Source: Spongiimicrobium salis
GTDB lineage: Bacteria; Bacteroidota; Bacteroidia; Flavobacteriales; Flavobacteriaceae
Assembly: GCF_043678055.1 (NCBI RefSeq)
Contig: NZ_JBHEQA010000001.1
Span: 62,001 to 126,000, forward strand
Reading direction: 5' to 3'
Length of the DNA stretch: 64,000 bases
The translations under genes were made by a program, and so were the position numbers. Positions 27,285-35,238 of this stretch are shown in pieces. Below the pieces are notes generated by a model. The model worked only from the letters and a program-made list of their open reading frames with translations. It did not search any database and had not been told where the DNA came from. Every line of letters begins with the position of its first letter. Positions within the stretch are counted from its first letter, which is position 1.

Positions 27285-27798
27285 AAAACAAGACTCCACA
27301 CTCTTGCAGTATTGGAAGAAATTACAACTTCCAATCCTCGTATTAATCGTGCTTATCGGTACGGCGTCTTTTATTTTCGCCTCTGAAAATCGTTCCAATG
27401 GAAGTTCAGGCGACGATATCCTGACACAAAAAAAAGATACTTTGGATAAGGCAAGGCATATGGGAACCGTAAAATTAGATACCTTAAAATTTTTGATCAA
27501 TGAAATTGGATGGACCGATAAACTTAAAATAGATACCAGTAGCTGGACAGACAAAGCCACTTTTTCTATAGAATCGGGAGTAGACAAGAAAAATTTTCAT
27601 CGCATATTTTACAACAATATGACCTCACGCTATTTACAAGATTTTGGCACTACCTATTTTGAATTGCACACCACAGAGGACCGCTATGGTTTTTCCTGTA
27701 GGTATTTGGAAAAAGGAGGTGTGGACTATGTGGAAATTCCCTATGAGTTTTTATTGGGAATTGTAAATGAAAGAGGAAGACAACGCGCGGGTAAATAA
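27268..27798 (+). CDS. Small bitopic membrane protein of the SEDS-transpeptidase operon
   Basis: This 176-residue protein begins inside the end of the transpeptidase gene (17-bp overlap). A short basic cytoplasmic tail (K-K-Q-D...W-K-K) and one membrane helix at ~20-39 are followed by a ~135-residue extracytoplasmic domain with mixed helix and strand. The size and layout recall the small bitopic divisome proteins (FtsL, DivIC or a short FtsQ), but no sequence signature supports a specific assignment. Translational overlap argues that it works with the transpeptidase. Confidence 0.65.
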   Translation: MSKQTKKQDSTLLQYWKKLQLPILVLIVLIGTASFIFASENRSNGSSGDDILTQKKDTLDKARHMGTVKLDTLKFLINEIGWTDKLKIDTSSWTDKATFSIESGVDKKNFHRIFYNNMTSRYLQDFGTTYFELHTTEDRYGFSCRYLEKGGVDYVEIPYEFLLGIVNERGRQRAGK

Positions 27799-27824
27799 TC
27801 ACATACCATAATTAGAGCACTAGC

Positions 27825-29042
27825 ATGGCCCATCAAAAAAAATTGGAAAACATCGTTCATAAATTGGGAAATCCCGGCCAATTCAGAAAGTTTGTATCCT
27901 ACTGTGTAGAGACCGTCAGCAAAAAACCCTTGAGCAGTTCGTTACAAGCGGCCGTAGAAGAAGCCATCGTCAAAAACGAACAAGCTCTTTTACTGGAGGC
28001 CTTGGAACGCTCCTTAGAGTTTTCTGCACAGAAATGCTATAAATCTTTCCATCAAAATAGAAAGGCATACCTCTGGCAAAAATACAAGGCCATTTTAAAA
28101 ATGGTAGGTATTGCCTTAGGAATCTTGGCCGTCTGCATTGCCATTGGATTGGGCTTGGATCATTATCAAAAACTTCCTTTTAAAAAATACACCTATCACT
28201 ATGTTTTGGCAGATACCCTATATATGCGGGACAATAGTGCAAACAATGCTATTATTGACACCCTATATTACGGAGATCAGGTAGTGATCAACGAGATTGA
28301 CGCACAAAAATCCACGGCCATGGTAGAAAAGGACAGCGAGTCGTTTTGGGGAGCTACGGAAGGAGCCGTGCATTCTTCCTATGTGATTCCTGAAGATCAA
28401 TTTGAATTGTACACCGCCATCTTGGGAAATGGCAATCAGGACAATATAAACTTAAAGACCCCTTGGATTCGTAAAGCCTTGATCAATTATTTTAAATCCA
28501 AGAATTATTTGGGAAATCAAAGCAGTAAAAAGGTGCTGAAAAAGAACAAAGAGGCACAACAATGGGGGTTTGCTGGTCTACAATCTCCAGGTAACGTCCA
28601 TAACTTTTTTCGGATCGATGAACAGCTCAATCCCAAACAGCGCTATGTCACACGCAGGTACTATGCCTTACTGAATTTTGGGGAGGAGCGTAGTTTAAAT
28701 GCGGATTTATCGCGTAAAATTTCCCGTTTCACGGCTATGGTATTACAAAGCAATAGCGGAAATCAGCGTTTTTTGGTCTTTGAATTCAATGCGGCGCAAG
28801 AAGTTGTGGAGACCTATGCCTATGATCTTCCCCAGAGGGATGATGAATCCAAGTATGTGATCAAAGAAATATTCAGGGGTTTTAATGAAATCCCGGAGAT
28901 GACGCCCTATGTCGCAACCTATCCCGGTATTATATGCCGATCGATGAATCCTGACATTCCGGAAACCATACTGTTTTATTATGACGAAGATCGGAGAGGC
29001 TTCCTTTCCAAAACATGGAACATCCCCGCCAAACCTTTTTAA
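27825..29042 (+). CDS. Membrane protein with SH3b-like extracytoplasmic domain
   Basis: This 405-residue protein is the last gene of the operon, 26 bp after its neighbour. Residues ~1-95 are cytoplasmic and helical. One membrane helix lies at ~97-118. An SH3b-like module follows at ~128-190 (the pattern L-A-D-T-L-Y-M-R-D-N-S...L-Y-Y-G-D-Q-V...V-H-S-S-Y-V-I-P, close to the bacterial SH3 consensus), and then a C-terminal domain of unknown type. SH3b modules often bind cell-wall peptides, which fits the wall-synthesis setting. Function otherwise unknown. The operon probably ends here, since the tRNA gene with its own promoter follows. Confidence 0.65.
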   Translation: MAHQKKLENIVHKLGNPGQFRKFVSYCVETVSKKPLSSSLQAAVEEAIVKNEQALLLEALERSLEFSAQKCYKSFHQNRKAYLWQKYKAILKMVGIALGILAVCIAIGLGLDHYQKLPFKKYTYHYVLADTLYMRDNSANNAIIDTLYYGDQVVINEIDAQKSTAMVEKDSESFWGATEGAVHSSYVIPEDQFELYTAILGNGNQDNINLKTPWIRKALINYFKSKNYLGNQSSKKVLKKNKEAQQWGFAGLQSPGNVHNFFRIDEQLNPKQRYVTRRYYALLNFGEERSLNADLSRKISRFTAMVLQSNSGNQRFLVFEFNAAQEVVETYAYDLPQRDDESKYVIKEIFRGFNEIPEMTPYVATYPGIICRSMNPDIPETILFYYDEDRRGFLSKTWNIPAKPF

Positions 29043-29093
29043 CGCCAAGCCTTAAATAATAGCGTAAAATTAAATATCCTAAGAAATCATTTT

Positions 29094-29121
29094 TTTGATC
29101 CGCCAGAGGGTTCTATATTTG
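29094..29121 (+). promoter_or_regulatory. Probable Bacteroidota-type promoter of tRNA-Leu
   Basis: TTTG at 29094-29097 and TATATTTG at 29114-29121 match the -33 (TTTG) and -7 (TAnnTTTG) boxes of the Bacteroidota primary sigma factor. The spacing is a little short (16 bases). The -7 box ends 8 bases before the tRNA. Confidence 0.5.
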
Positions 29122-29129
29122 CAGACCAT

Positions 29130-29211
29130 ACCTGGGTGGCGGAATTGGTAGACGCGCACGCTTGAGGGGCGTGTGTCTTAGGACGTGTGGGTTCGACTCC
29201 CATCTCAGGTA
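29130..29211 (+). tRNA. tRNA-Leu (anticodon GAG)
   Basis: This is a cloverleaf of class II size. The acceptor stem is ACCTGGG (29130-29136) with CTCAGGT (29204-29210), with one G-U pair. The D-loop is ggaattggtagac. The anticodon stem CACGC/GCGTG has loop TTGAGGG, so the anticodon is GAG. A variable arm follows, then the T-arm with GTTCGA. The discriminator base is A at 29211, and CCA is not encoded (the next bases are CAA). It reads CUC/CUU leucine codons. Confidence 0.95.
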
Positions 29212-29216
29212 CAAAG

Positions 29217-29248
29217 AGAGACAGTTGTTAAGGCTGTCTCTTTTTTTT
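29217..29248 (+). terminator. Terminator of tRNA-Leu
   Basis: An 8-bp perfect stem (AGAGACAG at 29217-29224, CTGTCTCT at 29234-29241) is followed directly by a run of eight T. It lies 6 bp after the tRNA. Confidence 0.85.
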
Positions 29249-29290
29249 AGCATGGCTAATTTCCGAACGGCGCTTAAGCGCATGATCTCC

Positions 29291-29375
29291 TCCCCTTTTT
29301 CCTTTCAACTCCCCTACTAGAACAGGTTTTAGCAGGGTCCATCCGGACTTTTTTCAAAACAAAGGTTTTGTTATC
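29291..29375 (+). repeat. Dispersed non-coding repeat, copy A
   Basis: This ~85-bp segment just after the tRNA-Leu terminator aligns with 45011-45096 at roughly 80% by eye. Both copies share TCCCCTTTTT, TCCGG.CTTTTTTCAAA and CAAAGGTTTTGTTATC. It is direct in orientation and non-coding. The stretch from 29249 to 29523 holds no gene that I can support. Confidence 0.65.
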
Positions 29376-29523
29376 ACCTATGTGTTTGATTATCAAGGCC
29401 CTATTCTAGTTGTTGATTTAATCAAGAGATTTTGCAGACAAATATTCCTTGTTTACAGAATACTTTTTGTGCTGATACTGAAAAAATTGATTTTCGCTAA
29501 AAATTATTTAGTACTTTAAAATT

Positions 29524-30549
29524 GTGAAAAAATCAATCATTGTTGGGTTACATATTGGGTTTTGGTTATGCTACTTCGTCTTAACAATTGTTTTAGTTGT
29601 ACTTTCATTGGAAGGAGAGGAGAATGCTATTGTAGATGAAACAACAGAAAGAGTATTATACTTTACTGTAATTCCCTCTGTTATTTCTTATTATTTATTC
29701 TATTTTATTGTATTTCCAAAATTTCGCAAAAAGAAGTTTATAACGACTATTATTTACTCACTCTCGTTTGCCGTTGGAGCAGCGTTGTTCGGACATCTTC
29801 TAATTTATATTTTCTTAGGAATAGAAAGCTTGACAGAGCGTGAAGAGTCTATTACCATTGGGTTCATTTTCAGCTCTTTTGTTTGCTTTGTAACTGGAAC
29901 TGTGAGTTTAGTAACCAAAGGCTTTATTAGCTGGTATGAAGAATTAAAATTAAAAGAAGAATTAAAACAAAAAAATCACGAAATGGAAATGGCTTTGGTT
30001 AAATCGCAACTAGACCCACACTTTCTGTTCAATACATTGAACAATATTGACATTCTAATTCTTAAAAACGCAACGGAGGCCTCTACTTACTTAAATAAAT
30101 TATCTGATATTATGCGTTTTATGTTATTTGAGACAAAAACAGATAAAATTTTGCTGTCTAAAGAACTTGAATATATTGAGAAATACATAGCGCTACAGAA
30201 GATAAGAACGGTAAATTCTAATTATGTCAATTTTAAAATTAAAGGTTCACCAAATGGCAAGACTATTGCTCCAATGGTTTTTTTGCCATTTATTGAAAAT
30301 GCTTTTAAGCATACCACAAATAAAAAACTAGATAATGCCATTACTATTCACATTGCTATAGATGAAAGCACTGTGATATTCGAATGTGAAAACAAATTTA
30401 ATCCAAAGAGAAAACTAAGCCAGAAAAATAGTGGTTTGGGCAATACGCTTATTGAAAGAAGACTGGATCTATTATATCCAGAACAACACCATTTAAAAGT
30501 AAAAAAAGAAAACGAGCAATACATTGTCAAGTTAACGATCAGTCAATAA
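29524..30549 (+). CDS. LytS-type sensor histidine kinase
   Basis: This 341-residue kinase starts with GTG. Four membrane helices lie at ~5-30, 48-66, 74-100 and 112-134. A short coiled linker is followed by the His_kinase (LytS/YehU) domain, with phospho-acceptor H166 in the motif L-D-P-H-F-L-F-N-T-L-N-N. A reduced HATPase domain contains F-I-E-N-A-F-K-H and, later, N-S-G-L-G-N-T. It should phosphorylate the LytTR response regulator encoded 23 bp downstream. There is no clear sensory domain beyond the membrane helices. Confidence 0.92.
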   Translation: MKKSIIVGLHIGFWLCYFVLTIVLVVLSLEGEENAIVDETTERVLYFTVIPSVISYYLFYFIVFPKFRKKKFITTIIYSLSFAVGAALFGHLLIYIFLGIESLTEREESITIGFIFSSFVCFVTGTVSLVTKGFISWYEELKLKEELKQKNHEMEMALVKSQLDPHFLFNTLNNIDILILKNATEASTYLNKLSDIMRFMLFETKTDKILLSKELEYIEKYIALQKIRTVNSNYVNFKIKGSPNGKTIAPMVFLPFIENAFKHTTNKKLDNAITIHIAIDESTVIFECENKFNPKRKLSQKNSGLGNTLIERRLDLLYPEQHHLKVKKENEQYIVKLTISQ

Positions 30550-30572
30550 TTTTATAAAGAACAGTATCACAA

Positions 30573-31271
30573 ATGAAACAATATAACTGTATCATCATAG
30601 AAGACGAGCCATTGGCGCTCGAAAGAACTAAAGAGTTCACTCAAAAAGTTCCTTTTCTTGAGGTATCTGCTACTTTTGACAATGCGCTAGATGGTCTTGC
30701 TTATCTAAAAACCAACAAAGTGGATGTTCTTTTTCTGGACATTAATATGGACGAGTTAACTGGTGTAGAATTACTGGAAAGCTCAAAAATAGAAAGTCAA
30801 GTAATTATTACTACGGCCTATCAAGAATATGCACTTAAAAGCTATGAACTCAACGTTACTGATTATCTACTAAAACCGTTTACATTTAATAGATTTCTTC
30901 AAGCAGCCAACAAAGCATTGGACAATCTCGATAAAGTAATGACAAACATTACTCCTGAATTTCTTTTTGTTAAGACAGAGAATCGATTAGAAAAAATTAA
31001 TCTTCAAGATATTCTGTACATTGAAGGTATGCGTGATTATCGCAGAATACATACTGTTGAAAAAAGGATTATGACTTTACAAAATTTCAAAGAATTTGAA
31101 CAAATTATACCGCCCAACTTGGTATGTAGAGTACATAAATCCTATATGGTTTCCTTAAGTAAAATCGATTCCATAGAAAGAAATAGAATACGTATTTCGG
31201 GCCAACTGATTCCCATTTCAGAAACGTATAAAGCTAATTTTTTTCAATTGATAAGCGCTACCAAATGGTAG
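30573..31271 (+). CDS. LytTR-family response regulator
   Basis: This 232-residue protein has a CheY-like receiver at ~1-120 with acidic pocket E10-D11, phospho-acceptor D56 (L-F-L-D-I-N-M), a Thr in I-I-T-T-A-Y and Lys in Y-L-L-K-P-F. A LytTR DNA-binding domain covers ~130-232, with the typical I-L-Y-I-E-G-M-R-D-Y and R-V-H-K-S-Y-M-V. It is the partner of the LytS-like kinase just upstream. Targets are unknown. The 298 bp after it hold a short hairpin (31375-31391, TTGGAC/GTCCAA) and no supported gene. Confidence 0.93.
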   Translation: MKQYNCIIIEDEPLALERTKEFTQKVPFLEVSATFDNALDGLAYLKTNKVDVLFLDINMDELTGVELLESSKIESQVIITTAYQEYALKSYELNVTDYLLKPFTFNRFLQAANKALDNLDKVMTNITPEFLFVKTENRLEKINLQDILYIEGMRDYRRIHTVEKRIMTLQNFKEFEQIIPPNLVCRVHKSYMVSLSKIDSIERNRIRISGQLIPISETYKANFFQLISATKW

Positions 31272-31569
31272 CGTTTTTAAGTATGTATTACCATCTTTTC
31301 TGTATGCCTTTTTAAGGTTTAGGTTACTTCAATTACCTCCCATATTTCAATATGATTTTCCCACTATTCTGGTTTTGGACGCAAAGTCCAATAGAACTTA
31401 AAACAGATGATAATTAGTGTTTTACGTAGATTCTGTCCAATCATTTCGCAGATTGAACAGAGGATTATGCAGACATATGTATAGGCATTGCATATTAAAA
31501 TTTTCTCTCTATTCACTTCCCATGATATTTGCCTAAGTATTAATTGTTTAATCCAATAAAAAAGAAATA

Positions 31570-32211
31570 ATGGGCACTTCAATTAAAATAATAACATTAA
31601 CAATTTTAGCATCCTTTACGTTGGAAGCACAAGTGGAAATACCTAACGGTGATTTTAATCATTTTGAAACTATTCAAATTGAAAAGTACAATTACGATTT
31701 ACCTGTAGGCTGGAAAGAGCATCAAAAAAATGAGGCTAGCAGGCAAGGCGATGGAAGCGGTTTTGTGTACAAATATGATTTACCAGATGCCAACGGAAAT
31801 GCGCTAGCATTACACAGAACCTACTCTGCAGAAACCAATACAATAATAACAAGTTTTTCAATTCCTGAAAACAAAGAAAACCTCCGATTGGTTGGGCGTT
31901 ATAAATTTTCAGGCTCAGATATTGATACTGCCAAGGATACCCTACGCATCGCAGTTTTTTCTTCTAAAAAGTCAATAGATGATATTCCCAATACACTTCC
32001 TAAAAATGCTACAGTCCTAAACATAGCTGAGCCTGAAGCACAATTTGAATGGTTTCATTTGGATATAAACGAAATCCAAAAGAACAATTATGTAACCATT
32101 GTTATTCAATTGATATCTGGTAGCGATGATAGTTATTATTGGGGGCAATCAAATGCCGTATTAGATGATTTAAAATTTGCAACCATTCAAAAATCAGCAC
32201 AAGTAAATTAG
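31570..32211 (+). CDS. Exported protein with carbohydrate-binding-like beta domain
   Basis: This 213-residue protein has a signal peptide of about 20 residues (LTILASFTLEAQ). The rest looks like one beta-sandwich, opening with V-E-I-P-N-G-D-F-N-H-F-E and ending with N-A-V-L-D-D-L-K-F, a layout common in CBM-like or PCMD-like modules of Flavobacteriia. No catalytic motif was seen. It is followed by two small genes on the same strand (37 bp, then a 4-bp overlap) that may form an operon with it. Confidence 0.6.
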   Translation: MGTSIKIITLTILASFTLEAQVEIPNGDFNHFETIQIEKYNYDLPVGWKEHQKNEASRQGDGSGFVYKYDLPDANGNALALHRTYSAETNTIITSFSIPENKENLRLVGRYKFSGSDIDTAKDTLRIAVFSSKKSIDDIPNTLPKNATVLNIAEPEAQFEWFHLDINEIQKNNYVTIVIQLISGSDDSYYWGQSNAVLDDLKFATIQKSAQVN

Positions 32212-32247
32212 AAGTTTTCACTTAACAACTTATAAAACAATTTCATT

Positions 32248-32655
32248 ATGAACGCAAAAAAAACAGACCCAAGAGTTCTACTATCTACCTTATGGATTGT
32301 TATACTGTTCAACATGATAGTAAGAGACCTGCATGAGTTTTTACGTGAAGGGTATTTACATAAACTGACATCTTTAAATATTTCAGAAGAAACCGTTCTA
32401 CTTTATGGTTTTGCAGCCCAGATTCCCATTCTTATGATACTCTTGTCAAGAACACTAAAAAACGAGGCCAATAAATGGTATAATACTATTGCTGCTGTAA
32501 TTGTTTCACTTGGTTTTCTAAGCACCTTACCAACAGCTGATATGGATGATATTTTCTTTGTCATTATTGAAAATATCCTTCTTCTCTTCATTTTACGAAT
32601 AGCGTGGAAATTACCAAAAACTAAAAAAATCACTCCCTTTAAAAATCCGTTATGA
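32248..32655 (+). CDS. Small four-helix membrane protein (DUF6326-like)
   Basis: This 135-residue protein has four hydrophobic helices (~10-28, 48-66, 77-95, 103-122) and a basic C-terminus. The conserved-looking R-D-L-H-E-F near the first helix end and the overall layout remind me of the Flavobacterial DUF6326 family. That assignment is from memory and uncertain. Its function is unknown. It overlaps the next start by 4 bp. Confidence 0.55.
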   Translation: MNAKKTDPRVLLSTLWIVILFNMIVRDLHEFLREGYLHKLTSLNISEETVLLYGFAAQIPILMILLSRTLKNEANKWYNTIAAVIVSLGFLSTLPTADMDDIFFVIIENILLLFILRIAWKLPKTKKITPFKNPL

Positions 32656-33464
32656 TTACTAAAATCTATGTCAAGGGGCTGATCATATTAATGAGCTGTT
32701 TTTCGAGTAATCAATTTGATACTCTAAATAGCACATTGGATTCTGAAAGGCTTAGGGAGCAGTTAGCAAAGGACTTCAAAGAAATTTTTGGCTTTTCTAA
32801 ACAAATGAAACGCTATGGAATCACACCTGAAAATTTTGAATCCTTTTTCCAGAGAGGTGCTATAGAATCCTTCAATTTTCATCAGTCCTCCCATTATATG
32901 AAACAATCTGATTTGAATCGAATGATTGAACAGAAACTCATTAATTACCAAGATTTAAAACACCCTTTGAAGGAGCCATCCAAGAGCAACTCCAAAGGTT
33001 CAAAAGTCCAAAGTATTTTAAATACATTCTCTGGTGAATGGAGTGGAAAATGGAAAGAGACGCCAGTAAGGCACCTTTGGCTTCCATTCAAAAAAATTAA
33101 TCTTAAAATTAATAAATCGTTTAAGATAATCGGTTTTCAAACTTGTTTTACTGGAGATGGGTTTGGTTGGAATTATTTACTTCAGAAAGGGAAAAAGGTA
33201 ATCATCTTGGGTCACGTATATCATTTTAATTCAAAAGGAGTATTGGATTATGAAAATCCGCATTATGCATTTTTAAATGACCAAAACCAACTTACTTGGG
33301 TTTCAGATAATCACGTGTACTATGAATTTGTATGTGAAGATGAAAAATGTACTGATAGTAAGCACTACGTTATTACGGCGATACCGTACTCAAACACTAA
33401 TGAATTAAATTTTGGAACTCCCTTTCAAGCTATTTATACATCAGGAAATAATTCAAGTCAGTAA
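32652..33464 (+). CDS. Putative lipoprotein of unknown function
   Basis: This 270-residue protein has an N-terminal signal ending in L-I-L-M-S-C, a plausible lipobox (Cys16). No family was recognised. The second half carries W-S-G-K-W-K-E-T and a G-D-G-F-G-W-N-Y segment that suggest a beta-rich, calycin-like domain. It also has a pair of cysteines (C-E-D-E-K-C) near residue 232. It overlaps the preceding membrane protein gene and is probably co-transcribed with it. Confidence 0.55.
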   Translation: MITKIYVKGLIILMSCFSSNQFDTLNSTLDSERLREQLAKDFKEIFGFSKQMKRYGITPENFESFFQRGAIESFNFHQSSHYMKQSDLNRMIEQKLINYQDLKHPLKEPSKSNSKGSKVQSILNTFSGEWSGKWKETPVRHLWLPFKKINLKINKSFKIIGFQTCFTGDGFGWNYLLQKGKKVIILGHVYHFNSKGVLDYENPHYAFLNDQNQLTWVSDNHVYYEFVCEDEKCTDSKHYVITAIPYSNTNELNFGTPFQAIYTSGNNSSQ

Positions 33465-33644
33465 TAACAGATTTAATAATCAAAAAATAACGAACGTACA
33501 ATAATGTGTATAGTTAATTGCTAGAGTATGCATGTACGAATCGGAAAATTCTGCCAATTTCCCTCAGACTCGTTTCCATTTTCTATCTTAGTCGCTAATC
33601 GCAACTAAACATATATAAATACGTTGGTAATAATTTGGAGGTGA

Positions 33645-33678
33645 TTCATATTTGGTGTAATTTTACACCAAATATGAA
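33645..33678. promoter_or_regulatory. Palindromic operator upstream of parDE
   Basis: A perfect inverted repeat with 16-bp arms (TTCATATTTGGTGTAA and TTACACCAAATATGAA) and a 2-base centre ends 3 bp before the antitoxin start. The left arm includes a near-match to a -7 box (CATATTTG). It is well placed for the antitoxin to bind and shut off its own promoter, as is known for ParD-type antitoxins. Confidence 0.75.
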
Positions 33679-33681
33679 ATT

Positions 33682-33921
33682 ATGGCTAGACAAAGCATAT
33701 CCTTTACAAAACCAAATGATGAATGGCTAAAAGCCCAAGTAGAAAATAATGAATATTCAAGTAAAAGTGAATTGATAAATGACTTGATTAGACAAGCCCG
33801 AAAGCAACAAGTCCAAGTTGACTGGATTCGTGCTAAACTGGAGAAAGCTGAAAATAGTGGATTTACAAATAGCAGTAAAGAAGATATTTTAGCGCATTCA
33901 AAGTCGTTGTTAAATGAATAA
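33682..33921 (+). CDS. ParD-type antitoxin (ribbon-helix-helix)
   Basis: This 79-residue protein opens with the ribbon strand R-Q-S-I-S-F-T-K-P. Helices follow with Y-S-S-K-S-E-L-I-N-D-L-I-R, typical of RHH/ParD DNA-binding antitoxins. The charged tail would wrap around the toxin. It overlaps the toxin gene by 8 bp, and a 34-bp palindrome sits just before its start, so autoregulation is likely. Confidence 0.88.
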   Translation: MARQSISFTKPNDEWLKAQVENNEYSSKSELINDLIRQARKQQVQVDWIRAKLEKAENSGFTNSSKEDILAHSKSLLNE

Positions 33922-34201
33922 ATATCGATTAAGCAATGAGGCTAAAAATGACTTGATTCGAATTCATCATTACGGAATTAAAAAATTTGGAATCACTCAA
34001 GCAGATATCTACTTTCATTCATTTTTTGAATATTTCGATATTATAGCTCAAAGACCCTTTTCTTTCGAATCTGTGGATTACATAAAAAAGGGGTATCGAC
34101 GTTGTGTCCGTGGAGTTGATAGTATTTATTTCAAAGTAAACGATAATACTGTGGAAATAATGGCTATTGTGGGGAGACAAGATTTAGATGGGGTTTTGTG
34201 A
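33914..34201 (+). CDS. ParE-type toxin (RelE/ParE superfamily)
   Basis: This 95-residue protein has the RelE/ParE fold pattern. It begins Y-R-L-S-N-E-A-K-N-D-L, continues with a helical pair to F-E-Y-F-D-I-I-A-Q-R-P, and ends with strands C-V-R-G-V-D-S-I-Y-F-K and V-E-I-M-A-I-V-G-R-Q-D-L. ParE toxins usually poison DNA gyrase and RelE toxins cleave mRNA on the ribosome; ParE is favoured by the partner and by the I-V-G-R-Q-D-x ending. It is complete and likely active. Confidence 0.88.
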   Translation: MNKYRLSNEAKNDLIRIHHYGIKKFGITQADIYFHSFFEYFDIIAQRPFSFESVDYIKKGYRRCVRGVDSIYFKVNDNTVEIMAIVGRQDLDGVL

Positions 34202-34298
34202 CTTATTTAAAAGGTAAACCTATTGCCATCAAGATGTAAAACAGCATTAAAACCCTTTTTACATTAAACGTTATGTGCAATTCAATAAAATCTTACAA

Positions 34299-35162
34299 TT
34301 AAAATTTTTCAAGTTTAGCAAAACCAACTGTCTTTCTATAATTATCTGGAGACACGCCTACTTTCTTTTTGAAAAACCTACTAAAATAAAATTCATCATC
34401 GTAACCCAGATTTGCTGCAATTTGTTTCAAAGGTTTTGAGGTTAAATAAAGTTCGCGTTTAGCTTCTATTATTATTCTATTGGAAATTAAAGAACTAGGT
34501 GTTTGCTGTAAATACTTTTTTACAATTCCCGCCAAGGTTTTTGCGCTAACACACAAAGCATCGGCATATTCTTTTGGAGAATGTAACTCGCAATAATTAT
34601 TCTCGATGGAGTCTACTAAATTTTGTAATAGTTCAGATTGACTATCAGAAAATTTAGGCATTATATCTTTATCAAATTGTTTCTTCTGCCGCACTGCTTC
34701 TATTAAAAATATCTTTAAAAAAGCCACGAGAACTTCATGTTGAGCAATAGAATCTCTATCCATCTCTCTCCAAATTTGATCGATCAGATTAAAAAACAGA
34801 GCTTCTTCAGAAATTTGAAAATGTGGCAATCCCTGAAAATTGTTAAATAGAATTCCTTCTGTTTCAATTTCATTTTGATGACGATAGGTGCAAAAAAAGT
34901 CAGGGTGAAAATTTAATAACCAGCCTGAACAAGATGCTTCAGAAGAAATCATAAATGGCTGATAAGGCGACAAGCAAACCATTTGGTAATCTTGCAATTC
35001 ATAATTGGAAAGATCTACACTTAACCTATAATTACTTCCATTAAGTAAAATAATGGAATAGTAATTTTTTCTCTGCAAATGATCAAATTGATCAAGATGG
35101 TCAAACTTTTCCAATCTAAAGGCTAGTTCGCCATTTTGTTTATCTACAATAATCTGAGCCAT
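34299..35162 (-). CDS. AraC-family transcriptional regulator
   Basis: This 287-residue protein has a cupin-type sensory domain at ~20-120 and a two-HTH AraC domain at ~188-285. The second helix-turn-helix reads LKQIAANLGYDDEFYFSRFF, followed by V-G-V-S-P-D-N-Y-R-K. It lies 76 bp downstream of the exported ABM protein on the same strand and may be co-transcribed with it. The inducer is unknown. Confidence 0.9.
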   Translation of the reverse strand: MAQIIVDKQNGELAFRLEKFDHLDQFDHLQRKNYYSIILLNGSNYRLSVDLSNYELQDYQMVCLSPYQPFMISSEASCSGWLLNFHPDFFCTYRHQNEIETEGILFNNFQGLPHFQISEEALFFNLIDQIWREMDRDSIAQHEVLVAFLKIFLIEAVRQKKQFDKDIMPKFSDSQSELLQNLVDSIENNYCELHSPKEYADALCVSAKTLAGIVKKYLQQTPSSLISNRIIIEAKRELYLTSKPLKQIAANLGYDDEFYFSRFFKKKVGVSPDNYRKTVGFAKLEKF

Positions 35163-35238
35163 ACCTGTTTATTTCTTCTTGTCTATTACCAATTAAAAAG
35201 AAAGGAGTGTAGTAAACACCCCTTTCTAAAGATATGAA

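Noticed and set aside
31364..31582. Minus-strand open frame of 72 codons
   Set aside because: It lies in AT-rich DNA upstream of another gene, has many Cys and Ile typical of non-coding AT-rich frames, and shows no recognisable domain.
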